Source: Firmicutes bacterium CAG:95
Lineage (GTDB): Bacteria; Bacillota; Clostridia; Lachnospirales; Lachnospiraceae
NCBI GenBank assembly: GCA_000438155.1
Contig: FR902957.1
Coordinates: 1-9,647 of the forward strand
DNA: 9,647 bases
Direction of reading: 5' to 3'
Shown: positions 1 to 7,473 of the stretch, piece after piece
Layout of the letters: each line of letters opens with the position of its first letter
How positions within the stretch are numbered: position 1 is the first letter of the stretch
Made by a program: the position numbers and the translations under genes
Notes under the pieces: generated by a model
What the model was told of the DNA's origin: nothing
Databases searched by the model: none
The model's input: only the letters and a program-made list of their open reading frames with translations

Positions 1-633
1 GAGAAAATCACAGAATTTTTTGAAGAAGAAGAACAGAACTGGTTTACAGGAAAGAAGGGAAGGTTATTAGACTATTCGGGAGATTGTGACAGTGCCTTGG
101 AATTCTTTTTAGAGTTAGTGGGTGAGATGCGTGCAATGTTTGGTGATGAGCATATAGTAGAATATGAATGTCCGTGCTTATATAACATAGAAAGTAGGAT
201 TATGTATATGGATGATGATATTTTAAGTATCTTACAGATTAAAGAATTCCGAACACAACGAGGGAGTACTAATTATTATGGCTGTACATTTGATCTGCAT
301 ACAGGTGAACTTCTGAAACTTAAGGATCTGGATATAAGTGCGGACGATATAAAAAATATATTCTCACAAGATGAATATCTGGATCACTTTAGTGAAATGT
401 CGGAGGATTATATTGTTGTAGCGTATGAAGAAGAATATGATATGTCAGGCCAGTTCTATGTGGATGAGAAGTATCTGTATCTGCTGGATAATACAGAGAA
501 GAAATATAATGATGGAATAATATACCGGATCGATGAGGCAGGGGAACTGGTCACGCTGCGATATGTAGTGGAAAGGGAAGGTAATAAGAATAGAATCCTT
601 ACATGGATCACGAAAGACGGCGCATTGTGGTAG
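1..633 (+). CDS. DUF4163/DUF3298-like secreted protein, 5'-truncated by the window edge (tandem copy 1)
   Basis: The frame is open from base 1 to a TAG at 631-633 and gives 210 residues without a start. The residues before the TTG at 97 (EKITEFFEEEEQNWF) match residue 147 onward of the complete paralogue at 774-1838, so that TTG is internal and the true start lies left of the window. By analogy with the paralogue, the missing part should hold a lipoprotein signal and an acidic linker. The visible part has the YYGCTFDLHTGELLKL block seen in DUF3298-type ectodomains (RsiV, PdaC-like proteins), which sit outside the membrane. It has no catalytic motif I recognise. Codons 394-609 are nearly identical to 1596-1811 of the paralogue (72 residues, 2 differences by eye), whereas the first 50 to 60 codons have diverged and carry in-frame indels. 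The family call rests on pattern recognition; the function is unknown. Confidence 0.85.
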   Translation, partial: EKITEFFEEEEQNWFTGKKGRLLDYSGDCDSALEFFLELVGEMRAMFGDEHIVEYECPCLYNIESRIMYMDDDILSILQIKEFRTQRGSTNYYGCTFDLHTGELLKLKDLDISADDIKNIFSQDEYLDHFSEMSEDYIVVAYEEEYDMSGQFYVDEKYLYLLDNTEKKYNDGIIYRIDEAGELVTLRYVVEREGNKNRILTWITKDGALW

Positions 634-777
634 GTGCTGGCTAAATCGCAGGACAGTGAAGTGGAAGAGGATCTGCGGGATGAACTTCGAGAACAGCAAA
701 GACAGATAGAAGATATGAAGATAACCTGTCAAATACAGCTTGAACAGAAAGAGCGAAATCAAGGAATAAGAAAATGA
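634..777 (+). other. In-frame 47-codon open stretch after the stop of copy 1, GTG-led; small ORF or decayed C-terminal tail
   Basis: The stop codon of copy 1 is followed at once by GTG, and the same frame stays open for 47 codons. It reads VLAKSQDSEVEEDLRDEL and continues as a very charged, Glu/Gln/Arg-rich, coiled-coil-like helix. It closes with a TGA that overlaps the ATG of the next gene (ATGA at 774-777). After copy 2 the same frame reads VLAELQLE and then stops. The two tails align with a 29-codon in-frame difference, as if both were once translated. No ribosome binding site precedes the GTG, so initiation would need coupling or readthrough. It could equally be a spacer derived from an older, longer C-terminus. 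This is also the largest gap between annotated genes in the window. Confidence 0.3.
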
Positions 778-1838
778 AAAAACATTATACCGTATTAATG
801 CTGGTTACATTATTGATTACATTAAGTGCATGTGGAAGACCGGATGTGGATAAAAATGATGCTGTGCCGGAGCTGCCTGTTGAAACGGAGGCTGCAGAGG
901 AACAGGTATATATAGAAGATTCAATAGAAGACTCAATAGAAGACTCAATAGAAGATTTCATAGAAGATTCGCAGGAAGATTCCATACAGGATGCAGAAAG
1001 TTCATCGGAAGCCGAATCAGAAGAGGAGATAAAGGAAGAGACAGAATGGCTGGAGACAGATGAGCAGTGGAGGAGCAGAAGAACGCGAAGTAATTCTGAG
1101 CTGGAAGTTACCATAGAGCGTACAGACCGTTCACTGGTTAATGAGGATGGATTGACGATAGCAATTATTTATTATGACAGACCGATTGTTTCTGGAGATA
1201 CCGCTGTGGCAGAGAAAATCACAGAATTTTTTGAAGAAGAACAGGACTGGTTTGCAGGAACGGGAAGATTATTAGATTTTCCCGGAAATGATTATGGTAA
1301 TATATTCGACCACTTTTTAGGTAGAGTGGCTGATCTGCGAGAAAGGTATGGTGATGAGGATGTGGCAGAAGAGCCGTGCTTATATAGTCTGGAAAGCAGG
1401 ATTATGTATATGGATGATAATATTTTGAGTATCTTGCAGATTAAAGAAAAACGAGCGGAACGAGGGGGATGTTATTATTATGGCTGTACATTTGACCTGC
1501 ATACAGGTGAACTTCTGAAGCTTAAGGATCTGGATATAAGTGCAGAGGATATAAAAAATATATTCTCAAAAGATGAATATCTGGATCACTTTAATGAAAT
1601 GTCGGAGGATTATATTGTTGTAGCGTATGAAGAAGAATATGATATGTCAGGCCAGTTCTATGTAGATGAGAAATATCTGTATCTGCTGGATAATACGCTA
1701 AAGAAATATAATGATGGAATAATATACCGGATCGATGAGGCAGGGGAACTGGTCACGCTGCAATATGTAGTGGAAAGGGAAGGTAATAAGAATAGAATCC
1801 TTACATGGATCATCCCACCTGACGGTGTAATGTGGTAG
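774..1838 (+). CDS. Lipoprotein with acidic repeat linker and DUF4163/DUF3298-like ectodomain (tandem copy 2)
   Basis: A 354-residue protein. AAGGAA at 761-766 lies 7 bases before the ATG. The N-terminus MKKHYTVLMLVTLLITLSAC is a classical type II signal: two lysines, a hydrophobic core and an LSAC lipobox with Cys20 as the predicted lipidated residue. It should therefore be anchored on the outer face of the membrane. Residues 47-74 are seven tetrapeptide units of the type Ile-Glu-Asp-Ser, followed by a Glu/Ser-rich spacer to about residue 100. From about residue 111 the fold resembles DUF4163 (IAIIYYDRPIVSGD, EKITEFFEEE). The YYYGCTFDLHTG block at 234-245 resembles DUF3298. RsiV (a lysozyme-binding anti-sigma factor) and PdaC carry such domains, but no transmembrane or deacetylase part is present here. 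It is a close paralogue of the preceding gene. Possible roles are envelope sensing or surface immunity; neither is shown by the sequence. Confidence 0.88.
   Translation: MKKHYTVLMLVTLLITLSACGRPDVDKNDAVPELPVETEAAEEQVYIEDSIEDSIEDSIEDFIEDSQEDSIQDAESSSEAESEEEIKEETEWLETDEQWRSRRTRSNSELEVTIERTDRSLVNEDGLTIAIIYYDRPIVSGDTAVAEKITEFFEEEQDWFAGTGRLLDFPGNDYGNIFDHFLGRVADLRERYGDEDVAEEPCLYSLESRIMYMDDNILSILQIKEKRAERGGCYYYGCTFDLHTGELLKLKDLDISAEDIKNIFSKDEYLDHFNEMSEDYIVVAYEEEYDMSGQFYVDEKYLYLLDNTLKKYNDGIIYRIDEAGELVTLQYVVEREGNKNRILTWIIPPDGVMW
912..995 (+). repeat. Seven tandem 12-bp units coding for IEDS-type tetrapeptides
   Basis: In frame within the lipoprotein gene the units start at 912, 924, 936, 948, 960, 972 and 984. 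They encode IEDS, IEDS, IEDS, IEDF, IEDS, QEDS and IQDA. The first three units are almost identical at the DNA level (atagaagaYtca) and the later ones have drifted. The stretch is a flexible, strongly acidic linker between the lipid anchor and the folded ectodomain. A 12-bp unit keeps the frame whenever its number changes by slippage, so length variation between strains is likely. Confidence 0.85.
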
Positions 1839-1880
1839 GTGCTGGCTGAATTACAGCTTGAATAGCAGGAAAGAAGATAA

Positions 1881-1885
1881 AGGAG
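1881..1885 (+). promoter_or_regulatory. Ribosome binding site selecting the second ATG of esaB
   Basis: AGGAG stands 4 bases before the ATG at 1890 and 7 bases before the ATG at 1893. The usual spacing favours 1893, which also gives the typical family N-terminus MKLTITIKI. Confidence 0.6.
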
Positions 1886-1892
1886 CCTAATG

Positions 1893-2126
1893 ATGAAGCT
1901 TACGATAACAATAAAAATACAACAGAAATCCTATGATATTCAGGTCCCGGATTCGCAGAAAATCATGGAAACCTTACAGATATTAAATGACAATCTGGAT
2001 TTTTTCTGTATGGACAGCATTCCGGAATATGTGCAGGAAAGGGATAGTGGGAGAAAGATCAGTACACGATGCACTTATGAGCAGGCACATCTCTATTCGG
2101 GAAGTGAACTTTTGCTGAATAAGTAA
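1893..2126 (+). CDS. esaB: EsaB/YukD-like ubiquitin-fold protein of the type VIIb secretion system
   Basis: A 77-residue protein (78 if the ATG at 1890 is used). It starts with an alternating β-strand pattern, MKLTITIKIQQKSYDIQVPD, continues with a helix (QKIMETLQILNDNL), and ends with a strand (SGSELLLNK). This is the β-grasp order of EsaB/YukD proteins, which are about 80 residues long. These cytosolic proteins are core or regulatory parts of type VIIb systems in Staphylococcus and Bacillus; no C-terminal Gly-Gly for conjugation is present here. The gene is followed 38 bases later by essB and then essC, which matches the Bacillus yukD-yukC-yukB order and strongly supports the call, since the protein itself is short and divergent. 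Three cysteine or histidine positions (Cys39, Cys59, His66) show no metal-site spacing that I recognise. Confidence 0.82.
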   Translation: MKLTITIKIQQKSYDIQVPDSQKIMETLQILNDNLDFFCMDSIPEYVQERDSGRKISTRCTYEQAHLYSGSELLLNK

Positions 2127-2164
2127 AAAGATATAGAAAATAAGTAGAGATGAGGACGAAGGAC

Positions 2165-3274
2165 ATGGATAGTAGAGCAAAGATTTTAGAAAAGAAAATG
2201 AAGAAATCATCATTAAGAGCGGATAATATTTTTGAATATGAATATTTAATGAAAGAAACCAGGGGATTGTTACCATGTCATATAACAGAAGAGGGAGAGG
2301 ACGTTCGTTTTGAATTTGACCTGACAGGAATGCATCCGTTAAGTGAACTTAAGAAAGAAGAAATGGAATACCGTCTGCGCTTTCTGCAGAACTTTTATGA
2401 GATTTATCGTATCTGGACAGAATATGACTTGCCGCTGACGGAGGAAAACATATATTATGACCGGAATTACGTGCCTTACATAGTATTTCGTGATATGAAG
2501 CAGTTAAAGAAAGAAGATGAGGAAGAATATGAATTTCGTAATGCCTATCAGGAACTGGCAGTAGGAATTCTTGGAAATAAATACAGCTATACGCAGGTAA
2601 GAGAAAGCGGTTTAATGATTGCGGCAAAAGACAAAGCATTGGGTTATATTCTTGCCTGTAAAACAACAGAGGAAATGTACAAAGAGATCGGTGAACGTGC
2701 AGAGCAGATTCACAGGGAAAACAGTGAGGAAAAGATCCGGCTTGATAAAAGAAAATATGAAACCGGTAAGAAAATACTGGCAGGTATATTGTGTGTATTT
2801 ATACTTGCATTGTTTTATATGGGATATCAGACCTTTGTTATATTGCCAAGGGATCAGGCAGTAATACGGGCAAGCAGGGCATATATGGTACAGAATTATG
2901 TGGAATGTATCGATGAACTGCAAAATATGCAGACGGACCAGATGGACACATATACGAAATATATTCTGGCATCATCTTATGCGAGATGTGAAGCATTGGA
3001 GAAGACAGAGCTGGAAAATGTGTTAAAAAATATCAGTATTTATTCCAACGAAGCAGAATTGGGATATTGGATTGCAATTGGGCGTTCTGATTTTACGCAG
3101 GCAGAGAATTATGCGAAGGCGCTTTCCGATGATAAACTTCTTATCTATTCTTATATGAAAGAATTGAATTACTTAGAAGGTAACATTAACATGGACGGGG
3201 AAGAAAAGCAAAATCGTATGAATGAACTTGGAAATGCGATTACAGAAATCAGCAGTAAATATCTGGAGGAATAA
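2165..3274 (+). CDS. essB: EssB/YukC-like membrane protein of the type VIIb secretion system
   Basis: A 369-residue protein from the ATG at 2165, which has GAGGA at 2152-2156 with an 8-base spacer. The ATG at 2150 would add five residues but has only a weak upstream site. The first ~200 residues are the cytosolic pseudokinase-like domain of EssB (for example FEFDLTGMHPLSEL and IYYDRNYVPYIVFRDM). No catalytic kinase motifs are seen. One membrane segment, ILAGILCVFILALFYMGYQ, lies at about residues 204-225 after a lysine/arginine-rich helix, giving an N-in, C-out topology. The remaining ~140 residues form a helical extracytoplasmic domain. S. aureus EssB and B. subtilis YukC are about 440-450 residues, so this one is shorter. 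EssB bridges EssC and the outer-facing parts of the channel. The gene sits 22 bases before essC, as expected. Confidence 0.88.
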   Translation: MDSRAKILEKKMKKSSLRADNIFEYEYLMKETRGLLPCHITEEGEDVRFEFDLTGMHPLSELKKEEMEYRLRFLQNFYEIYRIWTEYDLPLTEENIYYDRNYVPYIVFRDMKQLKKEDEEEYEFRNAYQELAVGILGNKYSYTQVRESGLMIAAKDKALGYILACKTTEEMYKEIGERAEQIHRENSEEKIRLDKRKYETGKKILAGILCVFILALFYMGYQTFVILPRDQAVIRASRAYMVQNYVECIDELQNMQTDQMDTYTKYILASSYARCEALEKTELENVLKNISIYSNEAELGYWIAIGRSDFTQAENYAKALSDDKLLIYSYMKELNYLEGNINMDGEEKQNRMNELGNAITEISSKYLEE

Positions 3275-3283
3275 AACAACACG

Positions 3284-3290
3284 AAGGAGA
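3284..3290 (+). promoter_or_regulatory. Strong ribosome binding site fixing the essC start
   Basis: AAGGAGA lies 6 bases before the ATG at 3297. The same frame is open upstream to an ATG at 3222, but that part overlaps the end of essB, has a basic composition unlike the family, and lacks such a site. The start at 3297 is therefore preferred. Confidence 0.85.
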
Positions 3291-3296
3291 ACTTGT

Positions 3297-6200
3297 ATGG
3301 GTGACACTTACTATTATGTGCGAAAAGAAAAGATTCTGATCGGAAATTCCAATGCAGATATTTGCATTCCCGATATGGAAAAAGAATATCTGGTGACAGA
3401 AAAAGAAATATATGTCCGGGGTGAAAAAGAAAAGGAGGTTGCAATTCGTAAGATTGAAATCGGAGAAAACATCCTGGATACCGGTGATTTTCGAATTATT
3501 ATTTACGATGAAATGATTGCGGTAGAGGGGGACCACAGTAAATATGTGTGTAAATTACAGCCGGTCAGTTACAAAGAGGTTCCGTTCGAAGGCTTTCCAT
3601 ATTATAAGAGGTCACCAAGAATTCATGTTAAAGTGAATCCGGAAACAATTAAAATCAAAAATCCACCGCAGAAAGCAGCTTTAGCGAAAGGGTCATTGAT
3701 GCAGGTTATGATACCGCCGCTTGTAATGCTGGCCGTTACCATCTTTATGAGTGTATATCTGAAGCGGGGACTTTATGTAATTGCAAGTATCTGCACAACG
3801 ATTGTGACTATTATTTTTTCTGTTCAGAAGTTCTTTAGCCAGAGAAAGGAAATCCGGCAGAAAAATGAAACACGAGAGCGGGTATATATGGAGTATCTCG
3901 TTAAGGAAAGGGCACGGATCCGTGCATTGAGAAAAAAGGAAAAGGATGCTATAGAGTATCAGACGCCGGATGCAGAACAGATTGAAGCAATGATGCTGCA
4001 TTATGACAGCAGATTGTATGAGAAAAGCATGGGAGAAGAAGATTTCCTTGAAATCTGTCTTGGATATAAAAATGGACAGTCAGGGATCCGGGTCCAATGT
4101 GAAAGTGATGAGTTAAATATGGAGGAGGATGCACTGCGTGATGAGGCAGAGAGTTTGAAGGAGGAATTCGGTTCTGTGCATCATATGCCGGTAATGGTTA
4201 ATTTATATAAGAATCATCTGGGCATTGTAGGTGAAGAAAAAAACATTCACAATCAGTTAAAATACCTTCTGTTACAGATTTGTTTTTTTCATAGTTATCA
4301 TGATGTACAGATTATTTTTATTGGAAAGGAAAAGAGCAGCAGCGAGTTTTCTTATCTGAGATGGTATCCGCACCTGAGAATACAGTCAATTAATGTAGTT
4401 GCAGAAATTTTTAACCAGATAACCAGAGACCAGATACTGGGAAGCGTTCTGCAGATGGTTAAAGACAGAAAACAAAGAGTAGAAGAAAGCAATAAAGGAG
4501 AGCGGTTCTGTCCTCAACTGCTTTTTATCATAGATGAACCGCAATTAATACAGGATCACGCAATTATGGAATACCTTGAAGGTTCATCCGGAGAATTGGG
4601 GATTAGTATTATTTATACAACAGATCAGCGGGCAAAGCTCCCGGAAAATATTCAGACCGTGTGTATTCTGGAAAATTCGGAAACGGGAAGGGTTATGTTA
4701 CGAGAAGGAATCCGCTGTAATGAACCATTTGAAATTGTTTCAATGAAAGAAAGGAATGTCGAAAGGGTCAGCCGGAAGTGTGCGGCTGTTATTCATGAAA
4801 AAGGAATGGTATCCCGTATTCCGGAAAGTATTACCTTTTTTGAAATGTATCAGATACAGCATCCGGAAGAACTGAATGTACAATCCAGATGGAAAAATCA
4901 CGCTGCGCATAAATCACTTGCTGTTCCGTTGGGTGTGAGGGAACAAAACAATTATGTGGAGTTGAATTTACATGAAAAAGCGCACGGCCCGCATGGACTG
5001 GTGGCCGGTACAACAGGATCCGGAAAATCGGAAATTGTTCAGAGCTATATTTTATCCCTTGCGGTTAATTTTCATCCATATGAAGTAGGATTCCTGTTAA
5101 TTGATTATAAGGGTGGTGGAATGGCAAATTTATTTAAAAATCTGCCTCATTTACTTGGAACGATCACGAATCTTGATGGAGCAGAAAGTCATCGCGCCAT
5201 GGTATCCATTAAAAGCGAACTGGCGAGAAGACAAAGAGTATTTAATGAATATGGCGTTAATCACATTAATGGATATCATAAGCTATATCAGCTTGGAAAA
5301 GCCCGGGAACCGATCCCGCATCTGTTTCTGATCAGTGATGAGTTTGCAGAACTGAAGAAAGAGCAGCCGGAATTCATGAAAGAACTTGTGTCAACTGCAC
5401 GAATTGGACGAAGCCTGGGGATTCATCTGATTCTGGCGACACAAAAGCCATCCGGTGTAGTGGATGATCAGATTTGGACAAATTCAAAATTCAAACTGTG
5501 TCTGAAAGTCCAGAATGAGGCAGACAGCCGTGAGATGCTTAAAACGCCGGATGCAGCATCTATTGTACAGCCGGGACGGGCATATTTACAGGTGGGAAAT
5601 AATGAGATTTATGAATTATTCCAATCGGCATTCAGTGGAGCCTCATATCATGAGGAACAGGAGAGAGAGGAAGGCGATCAGAGAGTTTACCTTGTGAACC
5701 GGATTGGGCAGGGCCAGCTTATCAATCAGGATCTGGGAGGAAGTCTTGAAAGCAACCGGATTCATAAGACGCAGCTGGATGTTGTTGTCGGGTATGTGAA
5801 GAACGAATTTTTAAAGACAAAGCTTCCAAAGGTAAAGAGTCCCTGGCTTCCACCATTACAACCGGTTATGGTATCGCCATTGTTTGAAAGAATTACGGAT
5901 AGTGCAATACATAAGGAACTGAATTTAAATATCCCTGTTGGAATTGAGGATATACCCGAGGAACAAAAGCAGATCGAATATCAGATTCAGTTTTTGAAAC
6001 AGGGACATGTCATTTTCTTTGCATCTTCCGGATATGGGAAAACCGTTTTCCTGGAGACACTTTTATTGGGATTATGTGCATTAAATAGTGTGAAGAATTT
6101 ACATGCATATCTTCTTGACTTTGGGAATAATGCATTATTGCCATTAAAAGCATTGCCGCATGTAGCAGATTATATTACCTATGACAATTTGGAAAAACAG

Positions 6201-7430
6201 CAGAAACTGATGGCATTATTATTTAAAGAGATGAAACAGCGTAAGCAGCTGATGGCAGATGCAATGGCACAGAATTTCGAAATATATAACCAGATGGCAG
6301 AACAGCCTCTTCCTGCGATTGTCCTGTTTATTGATAATTACGATGTGGTAAAAGAGCTTGAGATGGATGAAAACTTTTTTGTTCAACTGGCACGTGACGG
6401 CGTTAATCTTGGAATCTATCTGGCAATTACAGCTTCCAGAAGCAGTGTTGTAAAGTATGCGCTTATGAATCAAATTAAGACCAAAATTGCGGGATATAAT
6501 TATGAACCGACAGAACCACGCAATATTGTAGGAAGAAGTGAATATGTGCTTCCGGAAATTAAGGGGCGTGTACTGGTGAAGGATGAAAATGTGAATATGA
6601 TGCAGATCTATACGCCGGTACCTTACTCATCCGGCCTGGAATATAATCAAAATCTGCAGGAGCTGATTGGAAAGATTGCCGGAAGCAGTACGGAAGAAAA
6701 GGCTGTGGGAATCCCTGTTCTGCCCGAACAGTTCCGGGTCGGAATGCTGAAGAATTATGGGGCTGCAGAACCGGCAGATGTTTATCTTGGATTAGAAAAA
6801 CAAAGAGTATACAGGATAGGAATACAGACCACAGATACGCCATTCCTGATTATTGGTCCTGTGCGCAGCGGTAAGAGCAATACCGTACGCATGATACTAC
6901 AACAGATGCTGCATTTTGAGAAAATTTATGTGTTTGATGCAAAAACATATGAATTGCAGGATATGCAGATATATGAAAATGTAATGTATGTGGATAATCC
7001 GGACAAACTGGATCGTTGTAAGGAAGAATTAATGGATCTGACAGAAGAAAGACGGGAAGACTGTCAGGCAGAACGTGGAAACAGGACAGTTACACAATTC
7101 TATGGTTCCTTAGAAAAGTATGCAGTTGTGATTAACGAATTATCTGATTTTGTATCGTTTATAAATGATGATAAGAATATGATACAGGTATTAGGCAATG
7201 CTGCAGACACAGGTATTCTGGTAATACTAACAGGTCATTCTGCACATATGCCGGTACGAAATGAAACGGCAAAACTGGTTAAGAAAGCAGAGAACGGTCT
7301 GCTGTTAGGGGAACCGGGCATCAATTCACCTTTTCCTACTTTTCGGGGAAAGGAGCTTCCGGATTGCGTAGAAGATGGACTGCTATATCAGAAGGGAAGC
7401 AGTACGATGATCCGTATTCCCAAGGCGTAA
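3297..7430 (+). CDS. essC: EssC/YukB-type FtsK/SpoIIIE ATPase, motor of the type VIIb secretion system
   Basis: A 1377-residue protein. Residues 1-133 form the cytosolic N-terminus, with one FHA-like β-rich segment (KEKILIGNSNADICIPD). Two membrane helices follow at about 137-155 and 159-176. D0 (about 300-450) is degenerate: GIVGEE at 309-314 lacks the P-loop lysine, and IIDE is at 411-414. D1 is intact, with Walker A GTTGSGKS at 571-578, DYKGGG shortly after, Walker B with Asp681-Glu682, and ATQKP at 714-718. D2 has SSGYGKT at 910-916 (Ala in place of the first P-loop Gly) and FIDNYD with Asp1013. D3 has GPVRSGKS at 1187-1194 and a Walker B with Asn1280-Glu1281 in place of Asp. This ATPase energises export of WXG100 and LXG substrates, and its last domain binds substrates and varies between strains. 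S. aureus EssC is about 1480 residues; the shortfall is mainly at the N-terminus. The call is very safe. Confidence 0.97.
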   Translation: MGDTYYYVRKEKILIGNSNADICIPDMEKEYLVTEKEIYVRGEKEKEVAIRKIEIGENILDTGDFRIIIYDEMIAVEGDHSKYVCKLQPVSYKEVPFEGFPYYKRSPRIHVKVNPETIKIKNPPQKAALAKGSLMQVMIPPLVMLAVTIFMSVYLKRGLYVIASICTTIVTIIFSVQKFFSQRKEIRQKNETRERVYMEYLVKERARIRALRKKEKDAIEYQTPDAEQIEAMMLHYDSRLYEKSMGEEDFLEICLGYKNGQSGIRVQCESDELNMEEDALRDEAESLKEEFGSVHHMPVMVNLYKNHLGIVGEEKNIHNQLKYLLLQICFFHSYHDVQIIFIGKEKSSSEFSYLRWYPHLRIQSINVVAEIFNQITRDQILGSVLQMVKDRKQRVEESNKGERFCPQLLFIIDEPQLIQDHAIMEYLEGSSGELGISIIYTTDQRAKLPENIQTVCILENSETGRVMLREGIRCNEPFEIVSMKERNVERVSRKCAAVIHEKGMVSRIPESITFFEMYQIQHPEELNVQSRWKNHAAHKSLAVPLGVREQNNYVELNLHEKAHGPHGLVAGTTGSGKSEIVQSYILSLAVNFHPYEVGFLLIDYKGGGMANLFKNLPHLLGTITNLDGAESHRAMVSIKSELARRQRVFNEYGVNHINGYHKLYQLGKAREPIPHLFLISDEFAELKKEQPEFMKELVSTARIGRSLGIHLILATQKPSGVVDDQIWTNSKFKLCLKVQNEADSREMLKTPDAASIVQPGRAYLQVGNNEIYELFQSAFSGASYHEEQEREEGDQRVYLVNRIGQGQLINQDLGGSLESNRIHKTQLDVVVGYVKNEFLKTKLPKVKSPWLPPLQPVMVSPLFERITDSAIHKELNLNIPVGIEDIPEEQKQIEYQIQFLKQGHVIFFASSGYGKTVFLETLLLGLCALNSVKNLHAYLLDFGNNALLPLKALPHVADYITYDNLEKQQKLMALLFKEMKQRKQLMADAMAQNFEIYNQMAEQPLPAIVLFIDNYDVVKELEMDENFFVQLARDGVNLGIYLAITASRSSVVKYALMNQIKTKIAGYNYEPTEPRNIVGRSEYVLPEIKGRVLVKDENVNMMQIYTPVPYSSGLEYNQNLQELIGKIAGSSTEEKAVGIPVLPEQFRVGMLKNYGAAEPADVYLGLEKQRVYRIGIQTTDTPFLIIGPVRSGKSNTVRMILQQMLHFEKIYVFDAKTYELQDMQIYENVMYVDNPDKLDRCKEELMDLTEERREDCQAERGNRTVTQFYGSLEKYAVVINELSDFVSFINDDKNMIQVLGNAADTGILVILTGHSAHMPVRNETAKLVKKAENGLLLGEPGINSPFPTFRGKELPDCVEDGLLYQKGSSTMIRIPKA

Positions 7431-7459
7431 GCAGGAAACAAACAGGATGTGAAAAATAA

Positions 7460-7466
7460 GGGAGGG
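7460..7466 (+). promoter_or_regulatory. Ribosome binding site deciding the start at 7474
   Basis: GGGAGGG ends 1 base before the ATG at 7468 and 7 bases before the ATG at 7474. Only the second spacing is normal, so translation most likely begins at 7474. Confidence 0.7.
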
Positions 7467-7473
7467 AATGAGA

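Noticed and set aside
97..633. TTG at 97 as the start of a 178-aa gene
   Set aside because: The same frame is open to base 1 and its residues before 97 match the paralogue at 774-1838, so the TTG is internal to a gene cut by the window edge.
740..770. TTGAAC as a -35 box of a promoter before the lipoprotein gene
   Set aside because: No acceptable TATAAT-like box follows at 16-18 bases, and the region also reads as a possible coding tail.
912..995. Tandem 12-bp repeats as a CRISPR array or operator array
   Set aside because: No spacers of CRISPR length, and the units are in-frame codons of a linker.
785..1114. 109-codon minus-strand Ser-rich frame opposite the lipoprotein linker
   Set aside because: The Ser repeats are simply the reverse complement of the GAA/GAT-rich IEDS repeat.
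1841..1860. GCTG-AATTA-CAGC hairpin after the second lipoprotein gene as a terminator
   Set aside because: The stem is only 4 bp and no T-run follows; the downstream sequence is purine-rich and leads directly into the esaB binding site.
2619..2864. 81-codon + strand frame inside essB
   Set aside because: Out-of-frame shadow of essB, basic and without a start site or family pattern.
3222..3296. Upstream ATG at 3222 as the start of essC
   Set aside because: It overlaps the end of essB by more than 50 bases, has no good ribosome binding site, and the added residues do not look like the family; AAGGAGA stands at proper distance from 3297.
5101..5697. Two 60-76 codon + strand frames inside essC (5101-5331 and 5515-5697)
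   Set aside because: They lie in the alternative frame of conserved D1 ATPase sequence and carry no motif of their own.
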